A program made the translations under genes and the position numbers. A DNA stretch of 6,276 bases from Frankiaceae bacterium (lineage in GTDB: Bacteria; Actinomycetota; Actinomycetes; Frankiales; Frankiaceae): assembly GCA_030840885.1 (NCBI GenBank), contig JAVEDQ010000345.1:1-6276 (forward strand), given 5' to 3'. The notes below the pieces were generated by a model that was not told where the DNA came from, searched no databases, and saw only the letters and a list, made by a program, of their open reading frames with translations. Positions 1 to 4,793 of the stretch are shown in pieces (positions within the stretch are counted from its first letter, which is position 1; each line of letters starts with the position of its first letter).

Positions 1-198
1 GGCCGCCGGCTCACCGACGACGAGCGCGCGGTGCTCCAGCAGCTGCAGGCGGACACGACGCTGCTGAACCGGTTGACCGAGCTGCTGACGCCGACCGAGG
101 TCGCCGCCTACGACCGCCGTCTCGACCGGCTGCTCACCAGCGGCGTGTTCCCGCATCCGTCCGGCGACTGGCCGGCGATCCCATGGCCGCCGTTCTAG
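1..198 (+). CDS. C-terminal end of an unrecognised protein (5' truncated)
   Basis: The window opens inside a reading frame that runs for 65 codons in frame 1 and ends at TAG (196-198). The visible tail begins with a charged, leucine-rich stretch that is probably helical (residues about 3-47, many Leu, Arg, Asp and Glu). It ends in a Pro/Trp-rich tail whose last residues read GDWPAIPWPPF. Codon third positions are strongly G/C, as in the neighbouring genes, which supports real coding. The gene converges on the hydratase gene, with only 19 bp between the two stops and no clear terminator hairpin there. I do not recognise the family. The tail suggests a soluble protein with a helical C-terminal segment, and no function can be assigned from it. 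Confidence 0.6.
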   Translation, partial: GRRLTDDERAVLQQLQADTTLLNRLTELLTPTEVAAYDRRLDRLLTSGVFPHPSGDWPAIPWPPF

Positions 199-217
199 CC
201 GGCGGACCGTCTCAGAC

Positions 218-673
218 CTAGAAGTAGATCAGCGTCACGGACTCGGCCACGCAGGCCGGCTTCTCGACACCCTCGATCTCGATGGTGTGGGTGATGACGG
301 TCTGCAGCGTCTCGCGGATCAGCTTCGCCTCGCTGAGCACGAGCGTGTCGCGGACCTTCGAACCCACCGGCACCGGTGCCATGAAGCGGACCTTGTTGCA
401 GCCGTAGTTGACGCCCATCTTCGCGCCCTCGCTGGTGAACACCTGCCAGCCGAGGCTCGGCAGCAGGCTCAGCGTGAGGAAACCGTGCGCGATGGGGCCG
501 CCGAAGGGGCTCTCCTTCTTGGCGCGTTCGACATCGACGTGGATCCACTGGTGGTCGCCGGTGGAGTCGGCGAACTTGTTGACCATGTCCTGGGTGATCT
601 CGACCCAGTCGCTGGTGCCGAGTGTCTCGCCCTGGGCGTCGAGCCAATCCTGCGCGCTGGTGAAGGTCCGCAC
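218..673 (-). CDS. htdZ: MaoC-like (R)-specific enoyl-CoA hydratase, HtdZ/Rv0130 type
   Basis: This gene encodes a 151-residue single hot-dog-fold hydratase. The family hydrates trans-2-enoyl-CoA to (R)-3-hydroxyacyl-CoA in the cytosol, in fatty-acid or polyketide-type metabolism. The hydratase-2 signature is clear at residues 36-48 ([13 protein letters not shown]). Its catalytic pair is Asp40 and His45, followed by the [13 protein letters not shown] segment (60-72) and the conserved [15 protein letters not shown] strand region (94-108). From memory, M. tuberculosis Rv0130 (HtdZ) is also 151 residues with the same catalytic numbering, and the similarity is end to end. The GTG start at 673 is chosen because a perfect AGGAGG (679-684 on this strand) sits 5 nt upstream. 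The frame stays open further upstream, but that stretch is low-complexity, lies in the intergenic region and runs into mshC. The gene is divergent from mshC with 62 bp between the starts. The biochemical class is secure. The exact substrate chain length is unknown. Confidence 0.93.
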   Translation of the reverse strand: MRTFTSAQDWLDAQGETLGTSDWVEITQDMVNKFADSTGDHQWIHVDVERAKKESPFGGPIAHGFLTLSLLPSLGWQVFTSEGAKMGVNYGCNKVRFMAPVPVGSKVRDTLVLSEAKLIRETLQTVITHTIEIEGVEKPACVAESVTLIYF

Positions 674-722
674 GTCTGCCTCCTGGGAGCTGGGGTTGCC
701 CGGTCGCGAGGATGTGCGCCGG

Positions 723-728
723 TACCGT
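723..728 (+). promoter_or_regulatory. Probable -10 box for a leaderless mshC transcript
   Basis: TACCGT matches the actinobacterial TANNNT -10 consensus and ends exactly 7 nt before the ATG at 736. That spacing would place transcription initiation on the A of the start codon. No Shine-Dalgarno sequence precedes the ATG, which fits a leaderless mRNA. No convincing -35 box is visible, as is common for such promoters. The call rests on motif and spacing only. Confidence 0.45.
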
Positions 729-735
729 TCGCAGT

Positions 736-1962
736 ATGCGTGCGTGGTCGGCTCCGGAGGTGCCCCGGCTCCCCGGCACCGGTCTCCCGCTGCGGGTCTA
801 TGACACCGCCGGCTCCGAGGTACGGCCCCTCGCACCCGGCGCGACGGCCACCATGTACGTCTGCGGCATCACGCCTTACGACGCGACGCACCTCGGGCAC
901 GCCGCCACCTATCTGGTCTACGACGTGCTGCAGCGCGTGCTGCGCGACGCCGGCCACGAGGTCACCTACGTCCAGAACGTCACCGACGTCGACGACCCGC
1001 TGCTCGAACGCGCGAACCGCGACGGCGAGGACTGGCGCGAGCTCGCCCAACGCGAGACCGAGCGGTTCCGCGGTGACATGGAGGCGCTGCGCATCCTGCC
1101 GCCGGCGCACTACGTCGGTGCCGTGGAAGCCATCGGCCTCATCGTCGCGCTCATCGAGCGGCTGCAGGACAAGGGCGCCACCTACGACATCGACGGCGAC
1201 CTGTACTTCTCGGTCGCGTCCGCCCCCCGCTTCGGCGAGGTCGGCTCATTTCCGTACGAGAAGATGGTCGAGCTCGCGAAGGGGATGGGCGGCGACCCCG
1301 ACCGTCCCGGCAAGAAGGACCCCCTCGACCCGCTGCTCTGGCTCGCGCAGCGGCCGGGGGAGCCCGGCTGGGACTCGCCGTTCGGCCGCGGCCGGCCCGG
1401 CTGGCACGTCGAGTGCGCGGCCATCGCTCTCGAGCATCTCGGTGACACCATCGACGTCCAGGGCGGCGGCACCGACCTCGTCTTCCCGCACCACGAGTGC
1501 GGCGCCGCGCACGCCGAGGTCGCGACGGGCGCCTGGCCGTTCGCCCGCAGCTACGTGCACGCCGCGATGGTCGCCTACCGGGGCGAGAAGATGTCGAAGT
1601 CGCTGGGCAACCTCGTCTTCATCTCCGCGCTTCGGGAAGCGGGCAACGACCCGTCGGCGATCCGCCTCGCCCTGCTCGCACACCGCTACCGCGATGCGTG
1701 GGAGTGGAGCGACGCCGAGATGGCCGCCGCCTCCGAGCGCCTCGCCCGCTGGCGCGACGCGGTGTCGCGGCCGAGTGGTCCGTCAGCCGACGCACTTCTC
1801 GCCCGGGTGCGCGAGCGGTTGGCCGACGACCTGGACACCCCGTCCGCCCTGCTCGCCGTCGATCGCTGGGCCCGCGAAGCGGTCACCACCGGCGGACGCG
1901 ACGAGTCCGCGCCCGGGTTGGTCTGCGAGCTCGTCGACGCACTGCTCGGTGTGCGCCTGTAG
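736..1962 (+). CDS. mshC: Mycothiol biosynthesis ligase MshC (cysteine:GlcN-Ins ligase)
   Basis: MshC joins L-cysteine to 1D-myo-inosityl 2-amino-2-deoxy-alpha-D-glucopyranoside using ATP. This is the third of the dedicated steps to mycothiol, the actinobacterial counterpart of glutathione. The protein has 408 residues and is a class I cysteinyl-tRNA-synthetase-like fold that lacks the full tRNA-binding C-terminus. The HIGH-type motif is HLGH at 52-55, within [11 protein letters not shown]. The KMSKS loop is at 285-289. The zinc ligands expected from the M. smegmatis enzyme are present: Cys43 (YVCG), Cys227 (WHVEC) and His252 (FPHHE). The segment [11 protein letters not shown] and the C-terminal VDALLGV are also typical. 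The start is set at ATG 736 because known orthologues begin with a short M-x-x-WSAP leader, which is matched here as [10 protein letters not shown]. An in-frame ATG at 712 would add eight residues but has no better ribosome binding site. The gene is intact with no missing catalytic residue. It appears monocistronic, as it is divergent from htdZ and convergent with the next gene. Confidence 0.97.
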   Translation: MRAWSAPEVPRLPGTGLPLRVYDTAGSEVRPLAPGATATMYVCGITPYDATHLGHAATYLVYDVLQRVLRDAGHEVTYVQNVTDVDDPLLERANRDGEDWRELAQRETERFRGDMEALRILPPAHYVGAVEAIGLIVALIERLQDKGATYDIDGDLYFSVASAPRFGEVGSFPYEKMVELAKGMGGDPDRPGKKDPLDPLLWLAQRPGEPGWDSPFGRGRPGWHVECAAIALEHLGDTIDVQGGGTDLVFPHHECGAAHAEVATGAWPFARSYVHAAMVAYRGEKMSKSLGNLVFISALREAGNDPSAIRLALLAHRYRDAWEWSDAEMAAASERLARWRDAVSRPSGPSADALLARVRERLADDLDTPSALLAVDRWAREAVTTGGRDESAPGLVCELVDALLGVRL

Positions 1963-1966
1963 GGCG

Positions 1967-2066
1967 TCGGCAAGATCGTCAGCAACAGAGGAGATCGACA
2001 CGCCGAGGAGGGGCCGCGACACGCCGTGAGTCGATCTTCCTCGTTGTTCGTGATCATGCTGCCGAT
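1967..2066. repeat. Palindromic intergenic repeat, copy A
   Basis: This imperfect inverted repeat of about 100 bp fills the gap between the mshC stop (1962) and the stop of the convergent nuclease-like gene (2069). The inner arms are AGATCGAC (1992-1999) and GTCGATCT (2030-2037). The outer arms can also be paired with mismatches out to about TCGGCA (1967-1972) and TGCCGA (2059-2064). The 30-nt centre is not a plain loop: it holds CGACACGCCG twice (1996-2005 and 2017-2026, each overlapping or abutting an arm). The core (1992-2038) is about 87% identical by eye to the core of copy B (3008-3055). Transcribed from either side it could fold and act as a bidirectional terminator, although it has no T-tract. 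Confidence 0.8.
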
Positions 2067-2068
2067 CG

Positions 2069-2932
2069 TCAGAGGAGCCCGCGGTCGGTGAGCACCGCGC
2101 GGACCTCGGCGATCACGACGTCCGGCGTCTCGTCGAGATCCGCCTTCGTGTAGCGCAGCACGCGCCACCCGCTCAGTTCGAGCGCACGGTCGCGTCGCCG
2201 GTCATCGCGGAAGACGCTGTGGCTGCGGTGGAACTCGTAGCCGTCGAGTTCGACGACGAGCATCGCCTCGGGCCAGGCGAAGTCGACCCGCCCTATGCGT
2301 AGGCCACCGGCCAGAATGAGGTACTGGTCGACCGGCGTCGGGAGCCCGCCCCTGTGTACGAGGTAGCGGAACATCGATTCGAGCGGGGATTGCCGCACCT
2401 CGCTCGACAACGACAGCGCGACGCCCGCCACATGGGTGCCAGGGTGGCCGATCCGTGCGGCCAGGGCGCGCCGCATCTTCCGGTCGTTGGTGTGCCGCTT
2501 GGACCGCGCGGCGTCCAGTCCGACCAGTGCCGTCTGCAGACCCCGCCACCGGGCCAGGTCGATGACGGTCAGCTCGGGCGAGGTGAGCGGGTACCCGTCG
2601 CGTCGCCGGATGTCCTCGGGCCCTAGGTCACGGCAGTACAACTCCGCCTTCGGCCATGCGCCACGCGTCCGGGTCCGAGGCACGGCCAGGTGCAGCAGCT
2701 CGGAGGTCAGGGGCCAGCTGTAGCGCGCCGCGGCCGATTCCAGACACAGGACGACGTCGCACCCCAACCCGACCAGTGCACGCCGCTCGACCTCGACGTC
2801 CGGGCACCATGCGAAGCGTCCGTCGGGCAGCAGCTCGGCAGCCCCGGCCCGGATCAGGCGCCGAACCGCCCGCGGCCCGATGCCCTCAGCGCGTGCCGCA
2901 GCCAGGGTGAGTGGTTGGTCGTCTGGGTGCAT
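2069..2932 (-). CDS. AbiEi-like winged-helix / DUF559 nuclease-fold fusion protein
   Basis: The product is a 287-residue two-part protein. Residues about 7-42 (LTLAAARAEGIGPRAVRRLI, then a Gly and an AELLPDGRFAW wing) look like the winged-helix found at the N-terminus of AbiEi-type antitoxins. The C-terminal 105 residues match the DUF559/Vsr-like, PD-(D/E)xK-related fold: Glu185 in SPLES, Asp217 in RVDFAW, Glu228-x-Asp230 in VVELDGYEFH, His235, then RDDRRRDRALELSGWRVLRYT. The family is common and variable in actinobacteria. Nuclease activity is inferred from the fold, and its cellular role is not established. No AbiEii-type nucleotidyltransferase partner lies next to it, so this is not a complete AbiE system. 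The start is uncertain. ATG 2932 gives a protein beginning just before the winged-helix but has no Shine-Dalgarno. The only in-frame alternative seen upstream is TTG 3001, inside repeat copy B. Repeat copies A and B bracket the gene. Confidence 0.85.
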   Translation of the reverse strand: MHPDDQPLTLAAARAEGIGPRAVRRLIRAGAAELLPDGRFAWCPDVEVERRALVGLGCDVVLCLESAAARYSWPLTSELLHLAVPRTRTRGAWPKAELYCRDLGPEDIRRRDGYPLTSPELTVIDLARWRGLQTALVGLDAARSKRHTNDRKMRRALAARIGHPGTHVAGVALSLSSEVRQSPLESMFRYLVHRGGLPTPVDQYLILAGGLRIGRVDFAWPEAMLVVELDGYEFHRSHSVFRDDRRRDRALELSGWRVLRYTKADLDETPDVVIAEVRAVLTDRGLL

Positions 2933-2938
2933 CGGCCC

Positions 2939-2972
2939 GAGGATGGCGCGTCCGCGCGCCGTCGGGATCCTC
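2939..2972 (-). promoter_or_regulatory. Strong GC hairpin just upstream of the nuclease-like gene start
   Basis: The segment folds into two stacked stems. The inner stem pairs GGCGCG (2945-2950) with CGCGCC (2955-2960) around a 4-nt loop. The outer stem pairs GAGGAT (2939-2944) with ATCCTC (2967-2972) across a 6-nt bulge. It ends 6 nt before the ATG at 2932 and occupies the place where a ribosome binding site would sit. It may be an RNA structure that limits translation, or a DNA operator for the product's own winged-helix domain. Both roles are inferences. The base pairing is read directly. Confidence 0.5.
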
Positions 2973-2988
2973 CGTCCACAGGCTCGGT

Positions 2989-3079
2989 CGTCGACCGACA
3001 ACGAGGAAGATCGACATGCCGAAGAGCAGAGCGCGACACGCCGCGAGTCGATCTTCTCGGTTGCTCACGATCTTGCTCA
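2989..3079. repeat. Palindromic intergenic repeat, copy B
   Basis: This is a second copy of the repeat at 1967-2066, in the same orientation and about 1 kb away. Its perfect inner arms are GAAGATCGAC (3006-3015) and GTCGATCTTC (3047-3056), around a 31-nt centre. That centre again holds the partial direct repeat CGACATGCCG / CGACACGCCG (3012-3021 and 3034-3043). The right outer arm (GGTTGCTCACGATCTTGC, 3059-3076) is, in reverse complement, close to the left outer arm of copy A, while the left outer arm is more degraded. The copy lies between the nuclease-like gene start and the PAC2 gene stop. I do not recognise it as a named family. Confidence 0.8.
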
Positions 3080-3080
3080 C

Positions 3081-3108
3081 GGCGCCCGGTGCCGCTGACG
3101 GCAGCGCC
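3081..3108 (-). terminator. Candidate intrinsic terminator of the PAC2 gene
   Basis: The outer stem GGCGC (3081-3085) pairs with GCGCC (3104-3108). The inner stem TGCCG (3090-3094) pairs with CGGCA (3099-3103) around CTGA. There is a 4-nt one-sided bulge between the stems. The hairpin lies 10 nt beyond the PAC2 stop codon on the transcribed strand. There is no U-tract, as is usual for GC-rich actinobacterial terminators. The call depends on position and pairing. Confidence 0.45.
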
Positions 3109-3118
3109 CCGCGAGCCG

Positions 3119-3964
3119 CTACTCGTCGGCGCGGCGGCGGAGGTAGCGCTCGAACTCGGCGGCGATGGCGTCGCCGCTGGCCTCGGGCAGGGCGTCCTCG
3201 GGCTCGCGCGACTCCAACGAGCGGACGTAGTCGGCGACGTCGGAGTCGCCGGCGGCGAGCTCGTCCACCTGCCGCTCCCAGCTACGGGAGCGCTCGACGA
3301 GGTCGTCGAGCGGGATGGCGACGTCGAGGAGATCCTCGACGCGCCGCAGCAGCGCGAGCGTCGCCTTCGGGCACGGCGGCTGCGCCACGTAGTGCGGGAC
3401 GGCGGCCCAGAAGGACACGGCGGGGACGTCGGCGCTGGTACACGCTTCCTGGAACACCCCGACGATGCCCGTCGGGCCCTCGTACCGCGACGGGTCGAGG
3501 TTCAGCTTCGACGCCGTCGCAGGGTCCGACGCGGTCCCGCTGACCGGGACGGGGCGGGTGTGGGGGGTGTCGGCGAGCAGCGCACCCATCGTGGCGACGA
3601 GGTCGACGCCGAGCGCGTGCACGGCCTCGACGAGCTCGGAGCAGAAGCCCCGCCAGCGCATATTCGGCTCCAGGCCACGGACCAGGACGAGGTCGCGGCG
3701 GCTCTGCGGCAACCGGGCGACGGAGATGCGCGTGGTCGGCCAGGAGATGCGCCGGGTGTCATCCTCGACGATGCCGACCGTCGGCCGGTTGACCTGGAAG
3801 TCGTAGTAGTCGTCCGGGTCGACGGCCCCGACGGGGTGTGCGCTGAAGACCGTCTCCAGGTGCTCGACGGCGGCGGTCGCTGCGTCGGCGGCGTCGTTCC
3901 ACCCCTCGAACGCGGCGATCATCATGGGAGCGCGGAGCACGCCGACGCCCTCGAACTCGATCAC
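3119..3964 (-). CDS. PAC2 (proteasome assembly chaperone 2-like) family protein
   Basis: The product is a 281-residue soluble protein of the PAC2 family, of the size and type of M. tuberculosis Rv2125. Family landmarks in order are AAFEGWNDAADAAT (17-30), YDFQVNRPTV (54-63), LVRGLEPNMRW (94-104), TMGALLADTPHTRPVPVSG (125-143), YEGPTGIVGV (161-170) and SFWAAVPHYVAQPPCPKATL (184-203). A charged helical tail with many Glu and Arg follows (about 205-281) and could be a coiled-coil or oligomerisation segment. Eukaryotic relatives help assemble proteasomes. The bacterial role is not settled. From memory, a Streptomyces relative encoded beside mshC (ParJ) affects ParA, so a chaperone or partition-related role is possible. 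The GTG start at 3964 is supported by GGGAGG (3971-3976 on this strand), 6 nt upstream. The gene stands alone, with a 185-bp gap from uspA upstream and a candidate terminator downstream. Confidence 0.93.
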   Translation of the reverse strand: MIEFEGVGVLRAPMMIAAFEGWNDAADAATAAVEHLETVFSAHPVGAVDPDDYYDFQVNRPTVGIVEDDTRRISWPTTRISVARLPQSRRDLVLVRGLEPNMRWRGFCSELVEAVHALGVDLVATMGALLADTPHTRPVPVSGTASDPATASKLNLDPSRYEGPTGIVGVFQEACTSADVPAVSFWAAVPHYVAQPPCPKATLALLRRVEDLLDVAIPLDDLVERSRSWERQVDELAAGDSDVADYVRSLESREPEDALPEASGDAIAAEFERYLRRRADE

Positions 3965-4123
3965 CTGCCACCTCCCGCCGGTCGGTCGCGGTCCGGATCA
4001 GGCCGGGATGGACGGCCAGCCTCCGCAAAGGTACGTCGCCACCGCTCATGCCTCGACCGGGACGTTTTCCAGCGAAGCAGACAGACGGCCCCGGCGAGCG
4101 GTAACGCGCCGTGCGACCCGACC

Positions 4124-4139
4124 CGGGCCGGTCGGCCCG
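4124..4139 (-). terminator. Candidate terminator hairpin of the uspA gene
   Basis: A perfect 6-bp GC stem, CGGGCC (4124-4129) with GGCCCG (4134-4139) and a 4-nt loop, lies 10 nt beyond the uspA stop codon. There is no U-tract. It sits in the 185-bp gap (3965-4149) between uspA and the PAC2 gene. Apart from the PAC2 ribosome binding site I see no other clear signal in that gap, so the PAC2 promoter is presumably there but cannot be placed. Confidence 0.45.
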
Positions 4140-4149
4140 AGGACGTCGT

Positions 4150-4614
4150 TCAGCGGCCCGACGTGGTGTGGACGATGAGGAAGTCGCACTTCGCGGTGTG
4201 GCTGATGTTCGCGGGGACGGAGCCGAGCAGTCGGCCGCCGAAGCGGTTGAGGCCGCGGTTACCCACGACGAGCAGGTCGATCTGCTCGTCGACGGCGGCC
4301 TGCATCAGTGCCTCGGCAGCGTCACCCTCGACCGCCTTGTGGCGGATGTTGGTCGCGCCGGCGGCGCGGGCCCGGTCCTCGGCCTCGCTGAGCACCGACT
4401 CCGCCGGACTCGACCCGTGGACCTTGTACGCGTCGTTGCCGAGCTGGTCGGCGGCGCGGGCCTCCTCGCGTCGGTCCATCGGGTGGTACGCGCACATCAG
4501 CACCAGTTCTGCGCCGGACCCGGCGGCGACAGCCGCGGCGCGGTCGACGGCGCCGTACGACGACTCGGAGCCGTCGGTGCCCACGAGAACTCGGCGGTAG
4601 CCACGATCGGCCAC
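4150..4614 (-). CDS. Universal stress protein, single-domain, ATP-binding type
   Basis: The product is a 154-residue single UspA domain with a Rossmann-like alpha/beta fold. Such proteins bind ATP or AMP and modulate survival under stress or growth arrest. The N-terminal strand and adenine-contacting Asp are in VLVGTDGSESS (9-19, Asp14). The ATP-binding signature G-2x-G-9x-G-S/T is complete at Gly118, Gly121, Gly131 and Ser132 (GNRGLNRFGGRLLGS). The C-terminal strand LIVHT (146-150) closes the domain. The GTG start at 4614 follows AGGAGG (4619-4624 on this strand) with a 4-nt spacer. The frame stays open upstream through a tandem repeat, but the family begins where this start puts it. The gene is divergent from the DUF885 gene. 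Three 17-bp direct repeats abut its ribosome binding site and may belong to its leader or control region. No specific stress regulator site can be named. Confidence 0.93.
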   Translation of the reverse strand: MADRGYRRVLVGTDGSESSYGAVDRAAAVAAGSGAELVLMCAYHPMDRREEARAADQLGNDAYKVHGSSPAESVLSEAEDRARAAGATNIRHKAVEGDAAEALMQAAVDEQIDLLVVGNRGLNRFGGRLLGSVPANISHTAKCDFLIVHTTSGR

Positions 4615-4623
4615 GGTTCCTCC

Positions 4624-4674
4624 TCTGGTCCTGCTTGGTTTCTGGTCCTGCTTCGTCTGTGGTCCTGCTTCGTC
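4624..4674. repeat. Three tandem 17-bp direct repeats in the uspA leader
   Basis: Three adjacent units occupy 4624-4640, 4641-4657 and 4658-4674. On the plus strand they read TCTGGTCCTGCTTGGTT, TCTGGTCCTGCTTCGTC and TGTGGTCCTGCTTCGTC. The core GGTCCTGCTT is identical in all three. On the uspA strand each unit contains AAGCAGGACC, and the array touches the AGGAGG ribosome binding site. It is non-coding unless uspA starts further upstream. It could be a repeated protein-binding site, a leader RNA element, or simple slippage. Confidence 0.85.
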
Positions 4675-4685
4675 TGCCCTTAGAA

Positions 4686-4728
4686 CGTCACTGACGAGCT
4701 GTCCGTGACGGGATGAGAACCGTACCGT
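4686..4728. promoter_or_regulatory. Putative divergent promoter/operator region, uspA and DUF885 gene
   Basis: The gap between the two divergent starts is 4615-4793. Inside it, CGTCA (4686-4690) is followed by TGACG (4692-4696) and again TGACG (4706-4710), forming short inverted half-sites. TACCGT (4723-4728) fits a TANNNT -10 box on the plus strand, with a weak CTGTCC (4699-4704) 18 nt upstream. On the minus strand TACGGT (4724-4719) also fits, but no -35 partner is evident. This is weak motif evidence and no regulator can be named. Confidence 0.25.
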
Positions 4729-4793
4729 CCGGGTCCGACCTCGCTCGTCAGGCGCTCGGTCGTCATCCGTCGATCGCCGCTCCGGAGGGCCCC

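Noticed and set aside
736..1962. Cysteinyl-tRNA synthetase (cysS)
   Set aside because: The HLGH and KMSKS motifs are shared, but the 408-residue length, the shortened C-terminus and the WSAP leader match MshC, not CysS.
287..2029. 580-codon open frame on the plus strand
   Set aside because: It overlaps both htdZ and mshC in other frames, has Arg/Pro/Thr/Ser-rich low-complexity composition and shows no family motif. It is a high-GC shadow of the real genes.
2069..2932. Complete AbiE toxin-antitoxin system
   Set aside because: Only the AbiEi-like winged-helix is present. No AbiEii-type nucleotidyltransferase lies on either side, and the C-terminus is DUF559 instead.
1967..3079. CRISPR array
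   Set aside because: There are only two palindromic copies about 1 kb apart with a gene between them, with no regular spacers and no cas genes.
2886..3080. Small minus-strand frame through repeat copy B (starts MSKIVSNREDRLAACR), with a similar start in copy A (MITNNEEDRLTACR)
   Set aside because: The similarity is due only to the shared DNA repeat. The centres differ by one base in length, so the frame is not kept between copies, and no ribosome binding site is evident. A conserved peptide is unlikely.
2690..4600. 636-codon open frame on the plus strand
   Set aside because: It runs antisense across the nuclease-like gene, PAC2 and uspA, all of which have clear family motifs. Its own translation is Arg/Asp/Gly-rich without recognisable domains.
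4624..4674. Short CRISPR-like or attachment-site repeat
   Set aside because: The three units are directly adjacent with no spacers, and no integrase gene is in the window.
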